A DNA stretch of 64,000 bases from NCBI RefSeq assembly GCF_900475885.1, contig NZ_LS483429.1, positions 930,001-994,000 on the forward strand, in the 5' to 3' direction. The notes beneath the pieces are model-generated. The model did no database searches, was not told where the DNA came from, and saw only the letters and a program-made list of their open reading frames with translations. The translations under genes and the position numbers were made by a program. Below are positions 12,721-21,220 of the stretch, one piece after another; the stretch's first letter is position 1; the number at the start of each line of letters is the position of its first letter. Origin of the DNA: Haemophilus aegyptius. GTDB lineage: Bacteria; Pseudomonadota; Gammaproteobacteria; Enterobacterales; Pasteurellaceae.

Positions 12721-12790
12721 ATAATTCATAATTCATAATTCATAATTCATAATTCATAATTCATAATTCATAATTCATAATTCATAATTC
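12721..12790. repeat. Ten perfect copies of heptamer ATAATTC
   Basis: Positions 12721-12790 are exactly ten tandem ATAATTC units, with degenerate flanks (TTAATTC before, ATAATGC after). The array abuts the duplicated prlC 3'-end sequence, whose first bases (AATTCATAATG) contain the same heptamer, suggesting slippage expansion from that seed. It lies between convergent genes, so a promoter role is unlikely. Confidence 0.95.
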
Positions 12791-12825
12791 ATAATGCCTT
12801 TATGTCTTAATAAGGTTTCTAATTG
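12786..12825. repeat. Duplicate of prlC 3' end (left copy bounding the hsd block)
   Basis: These 40 bases match 21223-21262, the stop codon and last codons of prlC, at 36 positions in the same orientation; the first 25 bases are identical. Here the copy stands alone without prlC. Together the copies bound the 8.4 kb hsd block. Confidence 0.88.
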
Positions 12826-12839
12826 TTGATATATTAAAT

Positions 12840-15800
12840 TTAAATATTTCCTCCAACCCCTTTAAATTTCTCTACAAATGCAGCAATTTTTTGGAAAATT
12901 GTCTGCTTTTTAGTGAGATATTGTGGATTAAGTGGACTCATTTTTGGCAATACTTCATTAAGTGCCGTGCCGTTTTCACTGGCATATTCCCGTTTTAATG
13001 AAGTGCTGATATAGCGTTTTGCTGCATCGACATTCAAATTTTCTTCTTGAATTAAGGTTTCTGCTTCTTTTCGCTGTTCTGCTTGAGCAAATAGGAAGAA
13101 TGAGTCAATTAAAGTCGCTTTATCGGGAATATCATCTAAATTTGTTTGGTTGATAAAATCGACAATCAAGCTCTCTTTCGCACGGTTACCCAAACTTGAA
13201 CGAACTGTGCGGCGGATTTCATCAATTAACACCTCTTTGTCTTGGTTTTTCTTATGATGTTCGAAAATTAACGCAAGAATATAATCCAAATTGATTTCTT
13301 GAGATTTTAATAAATCTACTTCAAACACGACATCATCCCAATTTATCGGTGAATTATCTTTATCATTCCCCTCTTTTCTTTGGCGTAACCAATCGCGAAT
13401 ATCATTATAAGTGGAACGATAATCTTGCTCTGTTCTTACTGGTAAAGTGGGTACTTTTAGCATTTCTGCAATTTGTTCATCATTCACATAATGTACTTGC
13501 TTGAATTTCTCCATTGCAATCGGATCATTTAAATCGACCGCTTGTAAGGCTTGCAATGCTGCAAATTCATCGTAATTCTGCAAAATATTTTCGACACGTA
13601 GATATTCGCCAAATAATTTTACAAACTCTTTTTTATCTTGCTCTGTTTCGATTTCTGTTGGATTAGGAAAGCGATTTTGTAGCTCTTGAATAACCTCCAA
13701 ATAACCACGTTGATTGTCATCACCGTTAAAATAGCTGTCGTAGCTTTTTTCTAGTACGACATTCTTCGTATTTTTATCGCCAAATAGCGTGATTGCATCA
13801 ATGGTATTTTGTTCCAAATCACGGAAAGTGACGATATTCCCAAAGGTTTTAGTTGTGTCATAAATGCGGTTGGTGCGAGAAAAAGCCTGCATTAATCCGT
13901 GATAACGCAAGTTTTTGTCCACGAAAAGAGTATTCAACGTAGGGGCATCAAAGCCTGTTAAGAACATTCCGACCACAATCAGTAAATCCACTTCCTGATT
14001 TTTCACACGTTTGGCAAGATCGCGATAGTAATTTTGGAATGATTGACTATCTACGCCATAATTCGTGCCAAAGTAGTAATTGTAATCATCAATGGTTTTC
14101 GTTAAAAATTCTTTTGCTGTACTGTTTAGAGCAGTGGGTTCAAAGGTCTCATCTGGAATATCGCCAATCGCATCTTGTTCTTCATTGGCGGCAAACGAAA
14201 AGATTGTTGCAATTTTTAACGGATGCTCCTGCTCTGCCTGTAAATTTTGTAAGGTTTCGTAATAACGTTTTGCTGCTTCCACACTGCTTACCGCAAACAT
14301 TGCATTAAAGCCTTTACCTGTGGCATTCAAGCGGTGGGTTTTTTGTTTAAAATTGTTAAGCAAATATTGCGAGATTTCTTTAATACGCTCAGGGTGTAAA
14401 AAGGCTTGTTTCTGCTCAAGTGCGGTCAATTTTTCAGGATCTTTTTCTGTTTCTAAGGCTTTAAATTGTGGGCGGACATCGTTGTAATCGACCTTGAATT
14501 TCAGTACTTTGTCATCACGAATAGCATCAGTTATCACATAAGAATGCAATTCCGCACCGAACACACTTGCTGTCGTTTCCGCACCTAATGCGTTTTCAGA
14601 GAAAATAGGTGTGCCAGTAAAACCAAATTGATAGAATTTTTTGAATTTACGTTTTAGATTTTTTTGTGCTTCGCCAAATTGGGAGCGATGTGCTTCATCG
14701 AAAATAAAGACCACCTGTTTTTGATAAATAGACAGGTTTTCTTCACTTTTCATTAAATTATTCAATTTTTGAATGGTGGTTACGATAATTTTGTTATCAT
14801 CTTTTTCAATATTGCGTTTAAGCCCAGCGGTACTTTCCGATCCATTCACGCTATCAGGCGAAAAACGCTGATATTCTTTCATCGTTTGGTAGTCTAAGTC
14901 TTTACGATCGACCACAAAAAAGACTTTATCAATAAAATCAAGTTCAGTCGCAAGGCGAGATGCTTTAAAACTGGTGAGGGTTTTGCCTGAACCTGTGGTA
15001 TGCCAAATATAGCCACCACTTTCTTTGTTGCTCCAATTTTTGGCGTGATATGAACTTTTGATTTTCCATAAAATACGCTCAGTGGCGGCAATTTGATACG
15101 GACGCATAATTAACAACGTATCACTCACATCAAACACGCAGTAATTTACCAACACATTGAGCAAAGTATTCTTTTGCAAGAAAGTTGCGGTAAAATCCTT
15201 TAAATCTTTAATCAGAGTATTTTTTGCCGTTGCCCAACTCATTGTGAAATCAAAGCTATTTTTATTGCGTTTCGTTGTGTTGGCAAAATAGCGGGTATCC
15301 GTGCCATTAGAAATGACAAAAATCTGAATATATTTAAAGAGAGAATTTTCTTTATTGAAACTTTCTTTGCTGTAACGGTGAATTTGGTTAAAGGCTTCAC
15401 GAATGGCTACGCCGCGTTTTTTCAGTTCAATATGCACAAGGGGTAAACCATTCACCAAAATTGTCACATCATAACGATTATCATAGCTGCCAGTTTGCTC
15501 AAATTGATTGATGACTTGCAGAGAATTATTGGCAAGATTTTTCTTATCTAGCAAATAGATATTCTGAATGCGTCCGTTATCGAACACAAAATCATAAATA
15601 TAATCATCGTGAATTTTGCGGGTTTTCTCAATCAGATTATCGCTCGGTTTATCCAAATATTCCTCTAAAAAACGTTGCCATTCTGCATCGGAGAAAATAA
15701 CATTATTCAACCGTTGTAATTGAACACGTAAGTTTTTAATCAGTTCATCGTGATTATTAAGCCCTTGTAAATACTCATAGCCTTGAGCCTGTAAATCACG

Positions 15801-15923
15801 AATAAACTCACGCTCAAGGCTCCCTTCTGTTTGATAACCAGCATTAGGTTCTTCCACAAATTTATTATATTGATCTAAAACGATAAAATTATTGGATTCA
15901 GCGATAGTTTTGTATTGGGTCAT
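12840..15923 (-). CDS. hsdR: Type I restriction enzyme, restriction and translocase subunit HsdR
   Basis: A 1027-residue subunit that pumps DNA using ATP and cuts it when HsdM/HsdS sites are unmethylated. Domains in order: an N-terminal nuclease with [12 protein letters not shown] near residue 166 (the E-x-K of the PD-(D/E)xK fold); a superfamily 2 helicase motor with HTTGSGKTL near 310 and FDEAHRSQ near 409; [21 protein letters not shown] and [13 protein letters not shown] precedes the ATG. It is the last gene of the block and lies beyond a terminator-like hairpin after abi, so it may have its own promoter between 15924 and 16060. The reading frame is intact. Confidence 0.95.
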   Translation of the reverse strand: MTQYKTIAESNNFIVLDQYNKFVEEPNAGYQTEGSLEREFIRDLQAQGYEYLQGLNNHDELIKNLRVQLQRLNNVIFSDAEWQRFLEEYLDKPSDNLIEKTRKIHDDYIYDFVFDNGRIQNIYLLDKKNLANNSLQVINQFEQTGSYDNRYDVTILVNGLPLVHIELKKRGVAIREAFNQIHRYSKESFNKENSLFKYIQIFVISNGTDTRYFANTTKRNKNSFDFTMSWATAKNTLIKDLKDFTATFLQKNTLLNVLVNYCVFDVSDTLLIMRPYQIAATERILWKIKSSYHAKNWSNKESGGYIWHTTGSGKTLTSFKASRLATELDFIDKVFFVVDRKDLDYQTMKEYQRFSPDSVNGSESTAGLKRNIEKDDNKIIVTTIQKLNNLMKSEENLSIYQKQVVFIFDEAHRSQFGEAQKNLKRKFKKFYQFGFTGTPIFSENALGAETTASVFGAELHSYVITDAIRDDKVLKFKVDYNDVRPQFKALETEKDPEKLTALEQKQAFLHPERIKEISQYLLNNFKQKTHRLNATGKGFNAMFAVSSVEAAKRYYETLQNLQAEQEHPLKIATIFSFAANEEQDAIGDIPDETFEPTALNSTAKEFLTKTIDDYNYYFGTNYGVDSQSFQNYYRDLAKRVKNQEVDLLIVVGMFLTGFDAPTLNTLFVDKNLRYHGLMQAFSRTNRIYDTTKTFGNIVTFRDLEQNTIDAITLFGDKNTKNVVLEKSYDSYFNGDDNQRGYLEVIQELQNRFPNPTEIETEQDKKEFVKLFGEYLRVENILQNYDEFAALQALQAVDLNDPIAMEKFKQVHYVNDEQIAEMLKVPTLPVRTEQDYRSTYNDIRDWLRQRKEGNDKDNSPINWDDVVFEVDLLKSQEINLDYILALIFEHHKKNQDKEVLIDEIRRTVRSSLGNRAKESLIVDFINQTNLDDIPDKATLIDSFFLFAQAEQRKEAETLIQEENLNVDAAKRYISTSLKREYASENGTALNEVLPKMSPLNPQYLTKKQTIFQKIAAFVEKFKGVGGNI

Positions 15924-16060
15924 GGTTTTTCCTTAGTATATTTTTCAGTTATTCAGTATTACTGAGTAACTTGAGTTATTATAAGCTATTGAATAATAAG
16001 CTTATTTTTTATTGGGTATATTTTCCAGTCGTAATTTTTATAGTTTAAATATTAATCAAG

Positions 16061-16082
16061 AAAACTTTAGTTTTAACTAAAG
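16061..16082 (-). terminator. Possible terminator after abi (leftward)
   Basis: Stem CTTTAGTT (16065-16072) / AACTAAAG (16075-16082) with a 2-base gap. On the minus strand it is followed by TTTTC. It is short and AT-rich, so termination may be partial. It separates abi from hsdR. Confidence 0.5.
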
Positions 16083-16145
16083 AACTTGACCTCGGATCCA
16101 TATTTTTATACTATGCGTGCCAACAGTTCCCCTGGCTTTGCCAAC

Positions 16146-17087
16146 TCAAGTGGTTGGATTCACAAGGCTAGGGGCCATTTTTCCCCATAGATTCCATTCT
16201 TTTAGGTCAATAACTAATCCTGTATCTCTTATTGAAATTGCATTATTTTGCACCTTAGGAAATTCATCAAGAACCGCTAAAAAACGTTCTCCCCACGTTG
16301 AATTTGGACAAATAATATCTAACATTCTTTTCATCAAACAAAAATATACGAATACTTGTTTCGTGGAAAGCATTTTCCACTGTGGGTCATTTAGCCCTTT
16401 CAATGTTGCATTTATAGGAATAGAACGATTCCATAATCTGCTATGATGTGCAGAAATGTTGCGAATGATGTTAAAAGCGTGAAGATGCGTTTGTAAATGT
16501 TTTCCACTTTTTAAATGATATATTTTAGCAATATGGTCTTTATCTTCTTCTTTCATCCCGCTATAAAGTTTTGACATTGTGCCAAAATCCCAAACTTCAC
16601 AGCATACCCAAATAGGTAGATCTTCATATTGTTCTAAATGATGTTTTACAAAATTTGTTTTTCCTTCTCGGCGAATTAAACTATCAAGTCTATCTAACCA
16701 TTCTGAATGTCGGAAATTAGAATCAAAAAATTCACTTTTTTTGTGGGCGAGTGGTTGATATTTTCCTAATTGATAAGCAATATTCACACGCATAGCGACT
16801 TCAATTCTTTCTAAAGCATCAAGTGCTAATTGTCGTAATTTTTTATCAAAAAGGTAAAGTTGTTTTACATCAGTAAAAGATGTATTTTCAATAAAGCGGT
16901 CTAATTTTTTCTCAGGATTACAAATATCTATTTGGCGAAAAGGATAAAGATAGCCACTAATACGATAATATCCAATTGTTTTTAAATAACCTAAGGCTTT
17001 TAAGTCATTCTCAATAACAAGCCCACGTGTTTTTAATTGCGAGAGTTGGTCATCAAAACTTTTCCATTCTTTTAATGTTTTTGGCAT
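16146..17087 (-). CDS. Abi family (Abi_2/AbiD/F-type) abortive infection protein
   Basis: A 313-residue cytosolic protein. The opening KTLKEWKSFDDQLSQLKTRGL, then GYYRISGYLYPFR (about residues 56-68), DKKLRQLALDALERIEVAMR, and NIIRNISAHHSRLWNR near residue 213 match the Abi_2 family. The last block carries the R-x4-6-H type motif (RNISAHH) of HEPN RNases. Members stop phage growth by killing or arresting the infected cell, presumably by RNA cleavage. The gene starts 6 bases after the hsdS stop and so is co-expressed with the type I system. The start ATG has only a weak ribosome binding site. A link between its activity and restriction is an inference. Confidence 0.85.
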   Translation of the reverse strand: MPKTLKEWKSFDDQLSQLKTRGLVIENDLKALGYLKTIGYYRISGYLYPFRQIDICNPEKKLDRFIENTSFTDVKQLYLFDKKLRQLALDALERIEVAMRVNIAYQLGKYQPLAHKKSEFFDSNFRHSEWLDRLDSLIRREGKTNFVKHHLEQYEDLPIWVCCEVWDFGTMSKLYSGMKEEDKDHIAKIYHLKSGKHLQTHLHAFNIIRNISAHHSRLWNRSIPINATLKGLNDPQWKMLSTKQVFVYFCLMKRMLDIICPNSTWGERFLAVLDEFPKVQNNAISIRDTGLVIDLKEWNLWGKMAPSLVNPTT

Positions 17088-17093
17088 ATTTTC

Positions 17094-18350
17094 TTATTGT
17101 TTAAAATTTAGTAATAATTCTCGGTAATACTCATACCGCTTTTGTCTTTGTTCAATCGCTAAAGGTAAGCCTTCGGTGATGGAATTGGTTAGGGTTTCAA
17201 ATTTATCTAGGATTGAAACGATACGGTGTTGTTCTTCAAATGTAGGAAGAGGAATTTCATAATTCAAAAAATTATCAGCCTTAACTCTAATTACTTTTGT
17301 ACCTTGAGCATATTTTTCTTTAAATTTATAAAATCTTTCTGTTTGCAAAATATATGTTAAGTATTTTGTATTTACTCTTTTATTCGGTCTAAATGCAAAC
17401 ATATCGCCTGAAAAAGCAATTTCACTACCAAGCCATCCAAGAGGTTTCATTACATCTTTTAAATTTTCACTAGTCCCAGCAATTAATACATCGCCATATT
17501 TAGCTTTTTTTAATTTTTTAGCCAATTCGGGCGAAACAAAAGATTTGGTTTTCGTGGCAAATGTACCATAGTAGGTATAAATTTGACCATAATGAATGGC
17601 TGGAACGCCTGTTTCGGTAAAATCTTTCTTCTGTAATCCATTGCCACGAATTAACTCTCCCAAATCAATCAGTTTTATCCATTGGACTACCCCCCCCCCC
17701 CCCCCCCCCGATAGCTCTAAACTATCAAAAGATAATAATTTTTCCCGATAGTATTCATACTGTTTCTGGCGTAGTATAAGCTCGCTGGTAAGCTCGCTGG
17801 TAAGCTCTGTCAATGTGTCCAAAATTTTTACGATTTCGGTTTGGACGGAAAGTGGGGGGATGGGGATTAACATTTCTAAAACATGATACATGCTAGGATG
17901 TTTAATTCCTGAACCTCTATAGAACGAAGAAATTACGTCTAATTTACTTAATAAAAAATAGTATAAGAATTTATTATCCAAAATTTTAGTATTATTTGAT
18001 GTTGCAATTCTATTATCCGCTGTAACGAATTTACCTTTATAATATTGAACTATTGGATTACCACCCCAAGGGATTGCAATAATTTCTCCTTCAGAAATAT
18101 TGTTTTGTACTAGTTCTTCGGTAGTCCAAATATCAGATTCATTTGTGGTTAATAGTTTTACATTACCTCCATCTACAATTAAAGGTTTTAACTCACTTGC
18201 TAAGTAGTAGTGATATTTAATAACTTTAGGTTGTTTTTCTTTTTCTACAGCATTAAATCTTTTATCCCAAGTTGTAATTGACCATAAAGGCTTCCGCTCA
18301 ACCTCAGCCCCATCCAATAATTTTTCTAAAAAAGTGCGGTTGTTTTTCAT
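17094..18350 (-). CDS. hsdS: Type I restriction specificity subunit HsdS, phase-variable (ON in this sequence)
   Basis: A 418-residue subunit with two target-recognition domains, each followed by a conserved helix. Order: TRD1 (about residues 1-165), central conserved IPPLSVQTEIVKILDTLTEL with ELTSELTSEL repeats and RQKQYEYYREKLL, a run of six glycines (215-220), TRD2 (about 222-355), and distal PLPTFEEQHRIVSILDKFETL with RQKRYEYYRELLL. The glycines come from 20 consecutive G on the coding strand. With 19 G the next codon is TAG; with 21 G a TGA follows after eight more codons. OFF forms would thus be half-subunits of about 220-230 residues. A REP-like pair lies just upstream; the ribosome binding site is weak. 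Confidence 0.93.
   Translation of the reverse strand: MKNNRTFLEKLLDGAEVERKPLWSITTWDKRFNAVEKEKQPKVIKYHYYLASELKPLIVDGGNVKLLTTNESDIWTTEELVQNNISEGEIIAIPWGGNPIVQYYKGKFVTADNRIATSNNTKILDNKFLYYFLLSKLDVISSFYRGSGIKHPSMYHVLEMLIPIPPLSVQTEIVKILDTLTELTSELTSELILRQKQYEYYREKLLSFDSLELSGGGGGGVVQWIKLIDLGELIRGNGLQKKDFTETGVPAIHYGQIYTYYGTFATKTKSFVSPELAKKLKKAKYGDVLIAGTSENLKDVMKPLGWLGSEIAFSGDMFAFRPNKRVNTKYLTYILQTERFYKFKEKYAQGTKVIRVKADNFLNYEIPLPTFEEQHRIVSILDKFETLTNSITEGLPLAIEQRQKRYEYYRELLLNFKQ
17690..17709 (-). repeat. 20-base G tract in hsdS (phase-variation switch)
   Basis: Twenty consecutive C on the given strand, read as G in hsdS, between the central conserved region and TRD2. Long mononucleotide tracts of this length slip at high rate. 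Length 20 keeps the frame open. Confidence 0.97.
17779..17808 (-). repeat. 12-base repeats in hsdS spacer helix
   Basis: AGCTCGCTGGTA occurs twice in tandem (17779-17790, 17791-17802) with a partial third copy. On the coding strand it gives (E)LTS-ELTS-EL. It lies in the central helix that sets the distance between the two half-sites, like the TAEL repeats of EcoR124I-type HsdS. Confidence 0.85.
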
Positions 18351-18360
18351 CGTATTTCTC

Positions 18361-18426
18361 GTAGGGCGGATTTCATCCGCCGTTGTAATATTGATATTCT
18401 TTCGGCGGACTGAAGTCCGCCGCTAC
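18361..18426. repeat. Pair of inverted REP-like palindromes (BIME-like)
   Basis: Two GC-rich hairpins in opposite orientation: GTAG + GGCGGATTTCATCCGCC (18361-18381) and the complementary arrangement GGCGGACTGAAGTCCGCC + G + CTAC (18404-18426). A GTAG tetranucleotide at the 5' side of each hairpin is the hallmark of REP elements moved by RAYT transposases. The pair fills the short gap between rhuM and hsdS. Confidence 0.8.
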
Positions 18427-18432
18427 TGTGGC

Positions 18433-19431
18433 TTATTTTTTCTGATGCAATTTATCTACGGTTGTTTTTTCTAATGCTTTCAATGTAGCTAGATATTCTT
18501 GTTCAATGGGTGAAAGTGTTTTTACCTCATAAGCTCTATATTCTGAAATGGCTTTTTGTTCAGCTTGTTCTCGACTGATTTTTCCAGCACTTTGTAACAC
18601 GCCTTTACCATACATTTGAGCAAATTTATCTAATTCATTAACCCAATCTTGCATATACATTGGCGTATGAGATTGTGCTTTAAGTTCAGCTAAGTCAAAA
18701 AAAGCAGATACCAAACGATTTAAACGAAATAATTCTTCTTCTGTGAGATAATTTTTTGCAACTTTGATTTCTTTTAATGTGGGTAATGCACCTTTAAATG
18801 TAGTTAGTCCCATAAAATCTTTGTTGCTATCTACTCTATAGTAAATGAGTTCTGCCGATGTTTGTTCACAAGTTGCATAATGTAACTTATTTTGTACCGT
18901 TTTGAAGAATTTAACTGTTGCTTCGCTTTTAGGATTATAATCTTGGCTGGTTGCGTATAGATCTAGAACTTGGCGGTATAATGCTTTTTCACTTGAGCGA
19001 ATATCTCTGATTCTATTGAGTAATTCTTTCCAATAATCTCCACCACCATTATCTTTTAAGCGTTCATCATCTATCGTAAAACCTTTTACCATATATTCTT
19101 GCAATCGATCGGTTGCCCATTGACGGAATTGTGTGCCACGAGATGATCGAACTCGGTATCCTACAGCAATAATCAGTGGTAACGAATAATAAGCTAATTG
19201 GCGAGAAACGGTTCGACTTCCTTCAGTTTGAACTGTCAACTTATAGTTGACGGTTGAATTTTCATCAAGTTCGCCTTCAGAAAAGATAGCTTTGATATGT
19301 TTACTGATATTTTGTTTAGTGGTCTGATATAGCTCAGCCATTTCAATTTGAGATAGCCAAATCTGATCATCAAATTTCTGTAATCTAAACTGAGCATTAC
19401 CTTCACTGGTGGTATAAAGCACAATTTCCAT
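18433..19431 (-). CDS. rhuM: RhuM family protein embedded in the hsd operon
   Basis: A 332-residue protein of the virulence_RhuM family. The N-terminal part, DDQIWLSQIEMAELYQTTKQNISKHI, is the family signature and resembles a helix-turn-helix. It is followed by SRQLAYYSLPLIIAVGYRVRS and RGTQFRQWATDRL. The function is not established; homologues occur repeatedly inside type I restriction operons and on genomic islands. The start codon follows the hsdM stop by two bases, and the end of hsdM supplies its ribosome binding site (GAGGGAT), so translation is coupled. It could tune or guard the restriction system, but that is inference. Confidence 0.88.
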   Translation of the reverse strand: MEIVLYTTSEGNAQFRLQKFDDQIWLSQIEMAELYQTTKQNISKHIKAIFSEGELDENSTVNYKLTVQTEGSRTVSRQLAYYSLPLIIAVGYRVRSSRGTQFRQWATDRLQEYMVKGFTIDDERLKDNGGGDYWKELLNRIRDIRSSEKALYRQVLDLYATSQDYNPKSEATVKFFKTVQNKLHYATCEQTSAELIYYRVDSNKDFMGLTTFKGALPTLKEIKVAKNYLTEEELFRLNRLVSAFFDLAELKAQSHTPMYMQDWVNELDKFAQMYGKGVLQSAGKISREQAEQKAISEYRAYEVKTLSPIEQEYLATLKALEKTTVDKLHQKK

Positions 19432-19433
19432 TG

Positions 19434-20978
19434 TTATCCCTCAATCTCCGCCACAATCTTGTCAATCTCCGCACGCAAGCGGTCAATATTGGCTACAGTT
19501 TTACGAATTTGAGCATTGAGTTCATCAATATTAATTACTTCGCGGGTGTCTTTTTGTTCCACATACGAACTTACTGCAAGGTTGTAGTCATTTTGGGCGA
19601 TTTCTTCAAAGGATATGGATTTTGCCAAATGCGGCACATCCTCTTTATCGGCAAACAGTTTGAGAATTTGCTCAATATGTTCCTCTTCTAAAATGTTGTT
19701 ATTAGTGGCAGATTTAAATAAACCGCTGGCGTCGATAAATTGGGTTTGGGTATTGGGTTTGTGTTTGGAAAGCACCAAAATATTCACCGCAATACTGGTG
19801 CCAAAAAAGAGATTAGGTGCTAAGGCGATCACGGTTTCCACAAAATTATTATCCACTAAATATTGGCGGATTTTTTGTTCCGCACCGCCGCGATAAAAAA
19901 TGCCTGGGAAGGAGACAATCGCCGCCCTGCCTTTGCCTGAAAGATAACTTAACGCATGTAAAATAAAGGCAAAGTCCGCTTTGGATTTTGGCGCAAGCAC
20001 GCCGGCGGGGGCAAAGCGTTCATCGTTAATAAGTGTGGGATCGTCGGAGCCAGCCCATTTCACGGAGTAAGGTGGGTTAGAAACGATGGCATCGAAAGGT
20101 TTATCATCGCCAAATTGTGGTTCCATTAAGGTGTTACCTAAAGCAATATCAAACTTGTCGTAGTTGATGTTATGCAAAAACATATTCATACGGGCAAGGT
20201 TGTATGTGGTATGGTTAATTTCCTGCCCGAAAAAGCCTTCTTCAATAATATGTTCATTAAATTGTTTTTTGGCTTGAAGCAAAAGTGAGCCAGAACCTGC
20301 TGCAGGGTCATAAATTTTATTGACCGAGGTTTGCCCGTGCATTGCAATTTGAGCAATGAGTTTGGAAACACTTTGTGGGGTGAAAAATTCGCCACCAGAT
20401 TTGCCTGCATTGGCGGCATAGTTAGAAATAAGATATTCGTATGCATCGCCAAATAAATCAATGTGGTTATCTTCAAATTTGCCAAAATCAAGTTCAGCCA
20501 CGCCTTTCAAAACAGCCGTTAAGCGGTCGTTTTTATCTTTTACGGTATTGCCTAAGCGATTGCTGGTGGTATCAAAATCGGCAAATAACCCTTTAATATC
20601 TTGTTCAGATGGAAAGCCCGTCGCTGAGTTTTCAATATCAGTAAAAATCTGTTTTAAATCAGTATTCAAATTAGGATTGCTGCCAGCATTAGCCGCAACA
20701 TTCTTAAATAATTGGCTTGGGTAAATAAAGTAGCCTTTCGTTTTAATGGCATCTGTTTTAATGTCAGGTGTAATGATTTCATCGGGTAATTGAGCATAAT
20801 TTACGCTTTCATCGCCCGCTTCAATGTAATTGGCAAAATTTTCGCTAATAAAACGGTAAAAAAGTGTGCCAAGCACATATTGTTTGAAATCCCAGCCATC
20901 GACTGAGCCACGCACATCATTAGCAATTTGCCAAATACGGCGTTGAAGTTCGGCACGTTGTTGCATTGCTATTGTCAT
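19434..20978 (-). CDS. hsdM: Type I restriction modification subunit HsdM (N6-adenine methyltransferase)
   Basis: A 514-residue methyltransferase. The N-terminal helical domain ([31 protein letters not shown]) is followed by an S-adenosylmethionine motif [13 protein letters not shown] near residue 223, with [15 protein letters not shown] before it, and the catalytic NPPYSVKW near residue 300. It methylates adenine at the site chosen by HsdS, protecting host DNA. It is the first gene of hsdM-rhuM-hsdS-abi. Unlike the hsdM I recall from the Rd strain, I saw no pentanucleotide repeat in it; the switch here lies in hsdS instead. The start is ATG 20976-20978 after GAGG. Confidence 0.96.
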   Translation of the reverse strand: MTIAMQQRAELQRRIWQIANDVRGSVDGWDFKQYVLGTLFYRFISENFANYIEAGDESVNYAQLPDEIITPDIKTDAIKTKGYFIYPSQLFKNVAANAGSNPNLNTDLKQIFTDIENSATGFPSEQDIKGLFADFDTTSNRLGNTVKDKNDRLTAVLKGVAELDFGKFEDNHIDLFGDAYEYLISNYAANAGKSGGEFFTPQSVSKLIAQIAMHGQTSVNKIYDPAAGSGSLLLQAKKQFNEHIIEEGFFGQEINHTTYNLARMNMFLHNINYDKFDIALGNTLMEPQFGDDKPFDAIVSNPPYSVKWAGSDDPTLINDERFAPAGVLAPKSKADFAFILHALSYLSGKGRAAIVSFPGIFYRGGAEQKIRQYLVDNNFVETVIALAPNLFFGTSIAVNILVLSKHKPNTQTQFIDASGLFKSATNNNILEEEHIEQILKLFADKEDVPHLAKSISFEEIAQNDYNLAVSSYVEQKDTREVINIDELNAQIRKTVANIDRLRAEIDKIVAEIEG

Positions 20979-21182
20979 AAAATCCTCAAAATATTTTATG
21001 TAATGAGTTAAATAAAGATGTGAAAAATTATACAGGAAATTAGTCTATTCTGCGTGAATTTCTATGAGTTTATCTTGCGGCTATTTGTAAAAATAATATC
21101 TCGTTTGCAGGTTTTGTCTTGATAAAGTGCGGTTGAAATTTGCAATGTTTTTATGAAGGGCTTTTTTAGCGGAAAATATTTG

Positions 21183-21208
21183 AAAAAGGGCATGTCATAC
21201 ATGCCCTA
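21183..21208 (-). terminator. prlC terminator
   Basis: Perfect stem GGGCATGT (21188-21195) / ACATGCCC (21199-21206) with a 3-base loop. On the minus strand it is followed by TTTTTC. It ends leftward transcription from prlC, before the hsd promoter region at 20979-21180. Confidence 0.88.
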
Positions 21209-21220
21209 TAGATTGATATA

